A DNA stretch of 48,452 nucleotides from Clostridia bacterium (lineage in GTDB: Bacteria; Bacillota; Clostridia; Oscillospirales; Acutalibacteraceae). A program made the position numbers and the translations under genes. This document shows, piece by piece, positions 1 through 6,861 of the stretch. Position 1 is the first letter of the stretch; every line of letters starts with the position of its first letter. Location of the stretch: contig JAGAKX010000049.1 in NCBI GenBank assembly GCA_017625435.1, positions 1 to 48,452 of the forward strand, read 5' to 3'. The notes beneath the pieces were generated by a model that made no database searches, was not told the origin of the DNA, and saw nothing but the letters and a program-made list of their open reading frames with translations.

Positions 1-65
1 AAAACAATTCCCTTATACTGTACGATTTCTTTTCCTTCTACGGAAGGTGTTGTTGTAATAATCAT
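1..65 (-). CDS. YbjQ/UPF0145 family protein, N-terminal fragment
   Basis: Only the first 21 codons are in the window; the gene runs off the left edge. The start ATG (63-65) is preceded by a strong AGGAGG ribosome binding site at about 72-78. The N-terminus reads MIITTTPSVEGKEIVQYKGI, which matches the usual opening of the YbjQ/UPF0145 (heavy-metal-binding domain-like) family, small pentamer-forming proteins of unknown role. The call rests on this short stretch only. The 3' part cannot be judged. Confidence 0.7.
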   Translation of the reverse strand, partial: MIITTTPSVEGKEIVQYKGIV

Positions 66-99
66 TTGATATCCTCCTCTGAAAAAATGTGTGGCAATA

Positions 100-201
100 T
101 GTGTAACTTTTATTTCAAAAAAATAACAACTTTCTGAATCGGGAGGGGAAACCCCTCCCCTACGAGCACAAAAGGCAAATTACTTCTGTAAATTATGATT
201 T
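100..201 (+). repeat. G/C-hairpin interspersed repeat, partial copy
   Basis: The core is a perfect palindromic hairpin GGGAGGGG-AA-CCCCTCCCC (about 141-160) followed by TACGA, then GGCAAATTA and, at the right end, TAAATTATGATTT (189-201). The same succession occurs in the full-length copy at 11044-11211. The left inverted end found there is not recognisable here, so this is a truncated or diverged copy. It lies between the divergent YbjQ gene and the HEYGH protein, and the rest of the 66-264 intergenic stretch holds nothing else I can name. Confidence 0.65.
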
Positions 202-264
202 CCTATTGCCAAAAAGATTCCTCTTTTGTATAATAACTCTATAAAGAATGGGAGCGTGATTAAT

Positions 265-744
265 ATGGTACGTGCAAAAATTAAAAAGCCCGTTGACAAA
301 TCTATAGCAACAAAGGGCTTCGCAAAATTCCTTTTCTATCTTGTGCAGTTTACGTGGGGTCTTCCCGTAAACGCAATAAGCGGTATAATTTACCTTATTC
401 TTAAAAGAAAATACCGCACCGAAAAATTCAGAAATTCCTACATTACCTATATCCCCGGTAACTGGGGCGGACTTTCTCTCGGTCTTTTCATTTTTATTGC
501 TGACGGAAAGGCTGAGGGCTGGACCAACAACACAAAGATTCACGAATACGGACACACAATTCAGTGCCTGCTTCTGGGCCCCCTTTATTGGATCGTTGTG
601 GCACTTCCCTCTGCAATATGGTGTAATTTCTTCGCTGACTACAGAAAGAAAAACAATGTTTCCTACTATAAGCTCTACTGCGAAAGCTGGGCAAACTCCT
701 GGGGCGTAAAGTGGTCGGGACTTAAGCAGTTCGGAATCAAATAA
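265..744 (+). CDS. HEYGH-motif zinc-metalloprotease-like membrane protein
   Basis: A 159-residue protein. A hydrophobic first segment (FLFYLVQFTWGLPVNAISGI) is followed by KIHEYGHTIQ, a classic HExxH zinc site, then a second membrane segment (LLGPLYWIVVALPSAIW) and a late YCESWAN motif whose Glu could be the third zinc ligand. This arrangement is that of small uncharacterised membrane metalloprotease-like proteins of Firmicutes; substrate unknown. I chose the ATG at 265, preceded by GGGAG at 250-254. A TTG at 226 in frame would only add residues translated from the repeat edge. The methyltransferase gene follows after 7 bases, so the two are probably cotranscribed. Confidence 0.75.
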   Translation: MVRAKIKKPVDKSIATKGFAKFLFYLVQFTWGLPVNAISGIIYLILKRKYRTEKFRNSYITYIPGNWGGLSLGLFIFIADGKAEGWTNNTKIHEYGHTIQCLLLGPLYWIVVALPSAIWCNFFADYRKKNNVSYYKLYCESWANSWGVKWSGLKQFGIK

Positions 745-751
745 GCTGAAA

Positions 752-1696
752 ATGGCAAAAGAAAAAGCAAAAAGAAACAAAACCATAGATATTGACCTTT
801 CTGAGGGGAAGGCGTATCTCAGCCGATGCATCAAGGTAAATAAAGCCGTGACGGATATCTCGGAAATTACCGACAAAACCGTGCTCGGCGATACCTTTAA
901 GGTATGCCCCCGGCTTCCCGGGAAAAGCGTTGACCTTATAATTGCCGATCCCCCTTATAATCTCAGAAAAACCTACGGCAGCACCACATTTTCCAAGAAA
1001 AAGGCAGAGGAATACGAGGATTTCACAAGAAAATGGCTTTCTGCCGTAAAGCCTCTGTTGAAGGATAACGGCTCTGTTTACGTGTGCTGTGACTGGGAAT
1101 CAAGCCTTATTATCGGTAAGGTGCTCGGTGAATTCTTTACAGTAAGAAACCGCATCACCTGGCAGAGAGAAAAGGGCAGAGGCGCACGCTCAAACTGGAA
1201 AAACGGAATGGAAGATATATGGTTTGCCACAAATTCCGACAAATATACATTTAATCTCAATGCCGTTAAGGTAAGAAGAAGGGTTCTTGCCCCCTACCGT
1301 ATTGAGGGCAGTCCCAAGGACTGGGAAGAATCCTCAGAGGGCAAATACAGAGACACCTGCCCCTCTAACTTCTGGGACGATATCACGGTGCCCTTCTGGT
1401 CAATGCCCGAGAATACGGCACACCCGACACAGAAGCCCGAAAAGCTTATTGCAAAGCTGATTCTTGCAAGCTCCAATAAGGGAGATACCGTATTCGACCC
1501 CTTCTCCGGCTCCGGAACTACTCTTACGGTTGCAAAAAAGCTGAACCGTCATTATATCGGCATTGAAAAAGAAAAGCAGTATTGCATCTGGGCGGAATAC
1601 CGTCTTGAAAAGGCTGAGACGGACAAGGAAATCCAGGGGCTGAAAAACGGTGTTTTCCTTGAAAGGAATTATCCGAAAAATAAAAAATCAGATTAA
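752..1696 (+). CDS. DNA adenine (N6/N4) methyltransferase, beta class, orphan
   Basis: 314 residues. The catalytic ADPPYNL motif (about 65-71) lies before the S-adenosylmethionine-binding FDPFSGSGTT motif near residue 250, the motif order of beta-class amino-methyltransferases. Between them are NRITWQREKGRGA, NWKNGMEDIWF and HPTQKPEKL, typical of type II site-specific methylases of the N6-adenine/N4-cytosine group. It would transfer a methyl group to an exocyclic amine in a short DNA target; the target cannot be read from the sequence. No restriction endonuclease is next to it: upstream is the HEYGH membrane protein and downstream a convergent secreted-protein gene. It is therefore either a solitary regulatory methylase or one whose partner is elsewhere. 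The ribosome binding site is weak. Confidence 0.9.
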   Translation: MAKEKAKRNKTIDIDLSEGKAYLSRCIKVNKAVTDISEITDKTVLGDTFKVCPRLPGKSVDLIIADPPYNLRKTYGSTTFSKKKAEEYEDFTRKWLSAVKPLLKDNGSVYVCCDWESSLIIGKVLGEFFTVRNRITWQREKGRGARSNWKNGMEDIWFATNSDKYTFNLNAVKVRRRVLAPYRIEGSPKDWEESSEGKYRDTCPSNFWDDITVPFWSMPENTAHPTQKPEKLIAKLILASSNKGDTVFDPFSGSGTTLTVAKKLNRHYIGIEKEKQYCIWAEYRLEKAETDKEIQGLKNGVFLERNYPKNKKSD

Positions 1697-1702
1697 AAAA
1701 AC

Positions 1703-1740
1703 CGGTTCTGCAGAGAAATTTCTGCGGAACCGATATTTTT
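1703..1740. terminator. Bidirectional intrinsic terminator
   Basis: Stem CGGTTCTGCAGA / TCTGCGGAACCG with a short A-rich loop, an A-run on the left and a T-run on the right. It ends the methyltransferase gene on the plus strand and abuts the stop of the convergent transglutaminase gene. Confidence 0.85.
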
Positions 1741-3503
1741 TAATTTATTGCATCAAACCAGGCATCCTGACTTTCAAGACCGACGGATGCGCGGAGAATA
1801 AGCCTCGCATCGGAGGCGGTAAGCTTTTTGCCGTCCTTGTCGGCTTCAACATTGCCAGCATCTGTAAACCATTCAGAGGAATTGCTTTCAAGTCCTACAG
1901 AGGCACGAAGGGTAAGTCTCGCATCAGAAGAGGATACCGCCCCGTCAGAATCAAGGTCACCCTTGACAACAACGGTATATTCGGTGCCGTCGGGCATAGA
2001 AACAGTCATACCGCTGCCGAGCTTTGCATTTTCAGTTACTTCTTTACCCGACACATCTTTGACTACAGCACCCTTTACATCTGTAAGGAAGGCTTCAACT
2101 GAAGTATCGCTCTTTGCCGCAATGCCGTTGTCTCCCAGAGGCTTTATTTCTTTATTTTCGTTTTCGTCCGAATTGAAAATATTGTCGGTGAAATCATATA
2201 CCCTCTTTTCATCCGTAACATATATTTCAACAAATGTTCCCAGATACCAGCCGTCACTGTCATAAGAATCCTTACTGCTCACTTCAAAAACTGCATAACC
2301 CTCGGAATGTGTTGTAACAACACCGTCTGATGTTATTGTTGCAATTTCAGGGTAAATGCTGTTATACACAACAACTCTTCCTATGCTGAGCTCATGCTCA
2401 ATCGCTAAAGGCTCGGGCAATTTGAAGGTTTCACCGACACCTGCTGAAATTGTTCCCTGAACAAGTGAATAATCGGATGCATTCCCCGTCAATTTAACAG
2501 GGGAAGAGCCATAGGGAAGATACAAGGTCTGACCCTCAAATTCCTTTATGGTACAGCCGGAAATTATACCGTTTGCCCGTGTATAACCCCAGAGCCAATC
2601 ACCGTAAAATATCCATCCGTCAGAGTAGCACTCGTCATTTATCATATTGTCTCTGCGACCCGCATTTTCAAGATAGTGAAAGCCGTCTCCTCCGCCGCCC
2701 GGTGACGCATATCTGTTCTTTGTAAAGTAAGGCACACAGCCGTTAAGGCTTGAGCCGCCCTCTGCCGCATTACCCCAGTATTCTGAAGCCGGCATTCCGC
2801 TTTTATAGTGAACAAATCTGCCGTCTATATAGAAAATACTGTCGCCGTAATAGACATATTCGCAGTTCATTCCCTCATAATAAGGAGAAACACCCTCAAT
2901 AAAGTCGGTGAAATACCAACGGGAAATAAAATCTCTGTCCGTTGTTCCGAAAACATCAAAAAGAGGGTCATAAAGATTCCAAGTGCCATTATAGTAAATC
3001 ATAACCCAGCCGTGGTCAACCTCACGGTTACCGAGGTCTATAAAATCTCTCATATCCCCTCGTGAGCCTGCACAGAACACCGCAGGCACACCTGCAAGGC
3101 GCAGTACCTGAGAAATAAAAAGACCCAGTCCCAGGCAATTGCCCGTTCTGTAATAAAAAACGTCAATGGGGAAATAATAGGTTCCGTCCGTATATGACTT
3201 ATACTTTACATTTCTGTCTGCCCAGCCTACAACCGCATCTGCCTTTTCCTTGTCGGTTTTACAGTTTTTTGTAATTTTATCGGCAAGAGTCTGCAGAACC
3301 TCTTTGTCAGCTTTACTGCCGAAGGAGAATTCGAGACCGAGCTCCGGGAACCTTTCAACATATATTTCGTTAAGATAATCATACACCGCATCAGTAAGCT
3401 GAGGCGTCATTGAAATTGCAGGCTCCTCCAGAGCAAGGGAGGTAAGAGGGAAGGCCGTAAGAATCATTATCAATGTGAGTATAAGAGATAATGCTTTTTT
3501 CAT
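1740..3503 (-). CDS. Secreted transglutaminase-like protein with dockerin-like C-terminus
   Basis: 587 residues. A signal peptide (MKKALSLILTLIMILTAFPL and on) is followed by a transglutaminase-like domain: RTGNCLGLGLFISQVLRLAG supplies the Cys, VDHGWVMIYYNG the His and LYDPLFD the Asp of the triad. A middle region of about 250 residues is not recognised. The end carries two calcium-loop-like repeats, DLDSDGAVSSSDARLTLRAS and DKDGKKLTASDARLILRAS, each ending in VGLE, a form of dockerin repeat common in Ruminococcaceae. The protein is thus likely exported and could bind a cohesin or fold as a calcium-stabilised tail. The ATG at 3503 has GAAAGG upstream; the TTG at 3521 does not. It lies just downstream of the thrS terminator. 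Confidence 0.85.
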   Translation of the reverse strand: MKKALSLILTLIMILTAFPLTSLALEEPAISMTPQLTDAVYDYLNEIYVERFPELGLEFSFGSKADKEVLQTLADKITKNCKTDKEKADAVVGWADRNVKYKSYTDGTYYFPIDVFYYRTGNCLGLGLFISQVLRLAGVPAVFCAGSRGDMRDFIDLGNREVDHGWVMIYYNGTWNLYDPLFDVFGTTDRDFISRWYFTDFIEGVSPYYEGMNCEYVYYGDSIFYIDGRFVHYKSGMPASEYWGNAAEGGSSLNGCVPYFTKNRYASPGGGGDGFHYLENAGRRDNMINDECYSDGWIFYGDWLWGYTRANGIISGCTIKEFEGQTLYLPYGSSPVKLTGNASDYSLVQGTISAGVGETFKLPEPLAIEHELSIGRVVVYNSIYPEIATITSDGVVTTHSEGYAVFEVSSKDSYDSDGWYLGTFVEIYVTDEKRVYDFTDNIFNSDENENKEIKPLGDNGIAAKSDTSVEAFLTDVKGAVVKDVSGKEVTENAKLGSGMTVSMPDGTEYTVVVKGDLDSDGAVSSSDARLTLRASVGLESNSSEWFTDAGNVEADKDGKKLTASDARLILRASVGLESQDAWFDAIN

Positions 3504-3518
3504 TTTTATCTTACCTTT

Positions 3519-3553
3519 CAAAAAATCTCTGCATCCGAAAAAGGGTGCAGAGA
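3519..3553 (-). terminator. thrS terminator
   Basis: On the minus strand a TCTCTGCA / TGCAGAGA stem is followed by a run of Ts, 10 bases after the thrS stop codon. It overlaps the region just upstream of the next gene's ribosome binding site, so that gene needs readthrough or a promoter that I do not see. Confidence 0.8.
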
Positions 3554-3562
3554 CTTTATTCT

Positions 3563-5506
3563 TTACCAGATAACTCTTGTTGCGATTTCTTCTGAAATCA
3601 GCTTAATGAAGTCAGCAACAGGCTGTACGCCCTGATCGCCGTGTCCGCGCTTTCTTACGGAAACGGTGAAGTCCTCTGCTTCCTTGTCGCCCACAACAAG
3701 CATATAGGGAATCTTTTCAAGCTGAGCTTCACGTAACTTATAACCGAGCTTTTCACTTCTTGTATCAACATCCACCTTTACGATGCCTGCCTCCTCAAGA
3801 GCCTTCTTGACGGCATAAGCAGCATCCTGATGGCGGTCTGCAATAGGAAGAATACGTACCTGCTCGGGAGCGAGCCATACGGGGAATGCACCTGCATACT
3901 TTTCAATAAGAAGAGCAAGTGTTCTTTCGTAGCAGCCGATTGAGGTTCTGTGGATGATATAGGGATTCTTCTTTGTGCCGTCAGCCGCAACATATTCCAT
4001 ACCGAATTTTTCTGCAAGCATCTGGTCAATCTGAATTGTAATAAGGGTATCTTCCTTGCCGTGAACGTTCTTTATCTGAATGTCAAGCTTGGGGCCGTAG
4101 AAGGCAGCCTCACCGATACCGATTTTGTAGTTGATGCCGAGATTATCAAGAATCTCCTTCATTATTCCCTGAGCCTCATCCCACTGCTCGGGAGTGCCGA
4201 TATATTTTTCCTTGTCATCGGGATCCCACTGTGAGAAGCGGTAAGAAACATCCTCATAAAGACCGAGAGTCTGAAGCATAAAGGTTGTAAGCTCAAGACA
4301 GCGCTTGAATTCGTCTGCCAGCTGCTCGGGAGTACACATAAGATGTCCTTCGGAAATTGTGAACTGACGAACACGGATAAGTCCGTGCATTTCACCCGAA
4401 GCCTCATTTCTGAAAAGAGTTGATGTTTCGGCAAGTCTCATGGGAAGGTCACGGTAGGAGCGTGCACGGTTGAGATATGCCTGATACTGGAAGGGACAGG
4501 TCATGGGACGAAGTGCGAATACCTCATCATCCTTATCCTCGTCACCCATAACAAACATACCGTCCTTATAATGATCCCAATGTCCGGAAATCTTATAAAG
4601 GTCGCTCTTTGCCATAAGAGGAGTCTTTGTTCTTACCCAGCCTCTTGCTCTTTCCTCGTCTTCAACAAATCTCTGAAGAGTCTGAATTATATCACAGCCC
4701 TTGGGAAGAAGGATGGGAAGTCCCTGACCGATTGTGTCTACTGTTGTGAAAAGCTCAAGCTCACGGCCAAGTCTGTTATGGTCGCGTCTCTTTGCCTCCT
4801 CGAGAGCCTCAAGGTAAGCATCAAGATCAGCCTGCTTTGTGAAAGCAGTACCGTAAATACGCTGAAGCATCTTGTTCTTTTCGTCGCCTCTCCAGTAAGC
4901 ACCTGTGCAGGAGGTAAGCTTGAATGCCTTTACTCTTGAAGTATCGGGGATATGAGGACCTGCGCAAAGCTCCGTGAATTCACCCTGCTTGTAGAAGCTG
5001 ATGTTTTCACCCTTGTCTGCGTGCTCCTTTATAAGCTCAACCTTATAGATTTCGCCCTGCTCCTCGTAGAACTTAATTGCTTCATCGGGAGTCATTTCAA
5101 AGTGTGTAAGCTCAAGTCCCTCTTTTACAATCTTCTTCATTTCTGCTTCGATTTTTTCCAGCTCCTCAGGGCTGAATGCCTTGGGAACATCAAAATCGTA
5201 GTAGAAGCCCTTGTCGATTGCAGGACCGATAGCAAGCTTTGCTTCGGGGTAAAGTCTCTTTACAGCCTGTGCAAGTATATGGGAGGCTGTGTGGCGGAAT
5301 GCCTTTTTTCCGTCTTCATCGTCAAAGGTAAGGAATTCTACCTCGCAGTCTTTTTCGATTTTTGTGCGAAGGTCCTTCACCTCGCCGTCAATTTTACATA
5401 CGCATACAGCCTTATAAAGACCTGCGCCGATTGACTTTGCAATTTCGCCGGCGGAAATGCCTGCTTCAAACTGCTTAATGTCGTCTCTCAATTTTACATT
5501 TACCAT
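3563..5506 (-). CDS. thrS: Threonyl-tRNA synthetase
   Basis: 647 residues, full length for the bacterial enzyme, which charges tRNA-Thr with threonine in the cytoplasm. Domain order is complete: TGS domain (about 1-62), editing/SAD domain with HTASH at 72-76 and ELCAGPH, class II core with RPMTCPF (zinc-binding Cys), motif 2 FRNEASGEMHGLIRVRQF and motif 3 GCYERTLALLIEKY, then the anticodon-binding domain with VRILPI and VVGDKE. The ATG at 5506 has GGGTGG a few bases upstream; the GTG at 5515 lies inside that site. Expression should be controlled by the T-box leader immediately upstream. Confidence 0.97.
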   Translation of the reverse strand: MVNVKLRDDIKQFEAGISAGEIAKSIGAGLYKAVCVCKIDGEVKDLRTKIEKDCEVEFLTFDDEDGKKAFRHTASHILAQAVKRLYPEAKLAIGPAIDKGFYYDFDVPKAFSPEELEKIEAEMKKIVKEGLELTHFEMTPDEAIKFYEEQGEIYKVELIKEHADKGENISFYKQGEFTELCAGPHIPDTSRVKAFKLTSCTGAYWRGDEKNKMLQRIYGTAFTKQADLDAYLEALEEAKRRDHNRLGRELELFTTVDTIGQGLPILLPKGCDIIQTLQRFVEDEERARGWVRTKTPLMAKSDLYKISGHWDHYKDGMFVMGDEDKDDEVFALRPMTCPFQYQAYLNRARSYRDLPMRLAETSTLFRNEASGEMHGLIRVRQFTISEGHLMCTPEQLADEFKRCLELTTFMLQTLGLYEDVSYRFSQWDPDDKEKYIGTPEQWDEAQGIMKEILDNLGINYKIGIGEAAFYGPKLDIQIKNVHGKEDTLITIQIDQMLAEKFGMEYVAADGTKKNPYIIHRTSIGCYERTLALLIEKYAGAFPVWLAPEQVRILPIADRHQDAAYAVKKALEEAGIVKVDVDTRSEKLGYKLREAQLEKIPYMLVVGDKEAEDFTVSVRKRGHGDQGVQPVADFIKLISEEIATRVIW

Positions 5507-5525
5507 ATAAACCACCCTTTAGTGT

Positions 5526-5546
5526 GAGGTCGGAGGTCGGAGGTCG
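5526..5546 (+). repeat. Three tandem copies of GAGGTCG
   Basis: Three perfect 7-base units are followed by GAATTCGGAG. They lie between the T-box terminator and the thrS ribosome binding site, so they are inside the thrS mRNA leader. A related run, CCTCCGACCTCCGAATT, occurs at 31607-31623 in opposite orientation. Confidence 0.7.
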
Positions 5547-5593
5547 GAATTCGGAGAAAACAGACCTGAAACATCCGCCGATATTTTTAATTA

Positions 5594-5848
5594 TTTTTCC
5601 CTGAAAAACAAAAACAGCTTCATCCTAAAAAACAGGATGAAGCTGATATGCTCCACGGTTCCACCCGTATTGACAGAAAATCTCTGCCCGCTCGAAAAGT
5701 TTTAACGGTACTTAACCGGCTGACCTTGAATCTTTACGGTCAGCACTCGGGAGCGGTAGCAAATTGAAAACTGACAGATAAACCGCTTTCAGCTTACACG
5801 GTTCTCTCTGGGAAATGCCTGTCTTCTGCTTCTCCGTCATCGTTTTGG
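5594..5848 (-). promoter_or_regulatory. T-box riboswitch of thrS
   Basis: The minus-strand leader has the hallmarks of a T-box that senses uncharged tRNA. The k-turn side AACGATGACGGAGAAGCAG (about 5826-5844) opens stem I, followed by an AGAGAG bulge and a GCTGAAAGCGG distal part. The conserved T-box sequence GGGTGGAACCGTGG is at 5653-5666. The terminator stem AGCTTCATCCT / AGGATGAAGCT (5616-5644) is followed by T-rich sequence. The best specifier candidate on the 3' side of stem I is ACC (5755-5757 on the plus strand as GGT), a threonine codon that agrees with the gene it controls. The T-box assignment is firm; the exact specifier is an inference from context. Confidence 0.9.
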
Positions 5849-5852
5849 AATA

Positions 5853-6130
5853 TAAGGCTGACGGGAGTTGAACCCATCACGCCTGACAAACGATAATTTT
5901 CCGTTTGGCTTTGCCTCATCACTTGAAATACGGCAGTATTCCTGCGTTCTTCGGCTTTGCCAAAACAAAAAATTCTCTGTTTGGCAGGTCGAAGAGTTTC
6001 TGCCGTCGGATTTTTCGTGTAGCTATGCACGAATTTGCAGGAAGGCTGACGCCTTTCAAAAATGAGTGTGAAGCTATGCGGAACAAGGCGACGAGCGAAA
6101 CCGTAATGTGTTCGGCTCCCGTCAGCCTTA
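5853..6130. mobile_element. 278-bp fold-back element with 29-bp terminal inverted repeats (MITE-like)
   Basis: The two ends are inverted repeats starting TAAGGCTGACGGGAG; 25 of 29 terminal positions match (5853-5881 against 6102-6130). The interior holds no convincing ORF but is rich in nested stems, for example GCCAAAC / GTTTTGGC and ACGGCAG / CTGCCGT, and contains two related copies of a GCCAAAC-A/T-rich-GTTT unit and two of GCATAGCT-(T)-ACAC. It lies exactly between the predicted thrS promoter (6139-6166) and the T-box (5848 down), so it is transcribed as part of the thrS leader. I see no clear target-site duplication. A structured RNA rather than a mobile element is the alternative. Confidence 0.65.
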
Positions 6131-6138
6131 ACAATAAC

Positions 6139-6166
6139 ATTATATATCTTCCGCAGAAAAAGTCAA
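6139..6166 (-). promoter_or_regulatory. Predicted sigma-A promoter of thrS leader
   Basis: On the minus strand TTGACT (6161-6166), a 16-base spacer and TATAAT (6139-6144). The expected start of transcription, about 6132, falls at the outer edge of the 278-bp element. I see no good promoter between the element and the T-box. Confidence 0.7.
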
Positions 6167-6172
6167 GTCATT

Positions 6173-6838
6173 TTACTGCGAAACAATTTCCATTGTATGG
6201 GAGTATTTCTGAATATACTTCAGCTGTTCCTCTTCGGAAAGGTCAAAAAGCTCCCCGTCATAAAAGGCAGTACCTACGCGGACAAGATCCCTTTCCCCCT
6301 CAGGAGTGTAAAACGTATATACCCCCGAATATCCTGTATCGTCATTATATTCATAAACCATACAGTTAAGTGTTCCGTCCTCGTTGAAATACCAGGTTTT
6401 TATGTCGTCACCCAGGAATTCAAGGGCGCCGTTTTCCGAATTATAGCTTGCGGAATATGCCGGCTGTCCGTTTTCATCAAAAAGCAAAGCAAGAATTTTA
6501 TTTTCTTCATCAAGGAAATAGTACTCAATGCTTTCACCTTTCAGTATTTTATCGCTTTTTTTCACTTTCAGATAGCTCTCTTCTGCCGATATTTCTTCAA
6601 AAGAAGAAAAACTCAGCTGCGAGGAATTCTTTTCTATCTGCACGGGAAGAGCAGTATCCGCTTTCTCGGGAGACATTTCATAAACAGAAGGGATATGCTT
6701 CGTTGTTTCCTCAGCAGTTGTTCCCTCCGAGGAGCTTTCGGTCTCATTGACGCCTGCGGTAGTCTCCTCTCTCCCGAAGGCACAGCCCCAAAGAGAAAGC
6801 ATCAGCACGGAAAGAAGAACTGCAATAATTTTTTTCAT
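6173..6838 (-). CDS. Lipoprotein of unknown function
   Basis: 221 residues with a lipoprotein signal (MKKIIAVLLSVLMLSLWGC; lipobox LWGC), so it should be anchored by a lipidated Cys to the outer face of the membrane. A Thr/Glu/Ser-rich linker (about 22-46) follows. The rest contains several short strands with YYFLDEENK, FDENGQPAYSASYN and WYFNEDGTLN, suggesting a beta-rich fold of repeated toast-rack-like strands (antitoxin/MORN-type appearance), but I do not recognise a named family. Last gene of the minus-strand run femX-dgt-phosphoesterase. RBS AAAGGG is 9 bases before the ATG. Confidence 0.75.
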   Translation of the reverse strand: MKKIIAVLLSVLMLSLWGCAFGREETTAGVNETESSSEGTTAEETTKHIPSVYEMSPEKADTALPVQIEKNSSQLSFSSFEEISAEESYLKVKKSDKILKGESIEYYFLDEENKILALLFDENGQPAYSASYNSENGALEFLGDDIKTWYFNEDGTLNCMVYEYNDDTGYSGVYTFYTPEGERDLVRVGTAFYDGELFDLSEEEQLKYIQKYSHTMEIVSQ

Positions 6839-6861
6839 TATAATAATCCCTTTCCCAAAAA

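Noticed and set aside
193..876. 227-residue minus-strand frame
   Set aside because: It lies opposite the HEYGH protein and the methyltransferase start, has no ribosome site and no family.
752..1696. Restriction-modification system
   Set aside because: No endonuclease-like gene is next to the methylase in this window.
5853..6130. tmRNA or tRNA-like RNA in the element
   Set aside because: One end reads GGGTTCAACTCCC followed by a 7-base acceptor-like strand, as in a T-arm, and the other end pairs with it. But the match continues through the whole 29-base inverted repeat, there is no D-arm, no resume codon with a tag peptide and no CCA, so the likeness follows from the terminal repeats.
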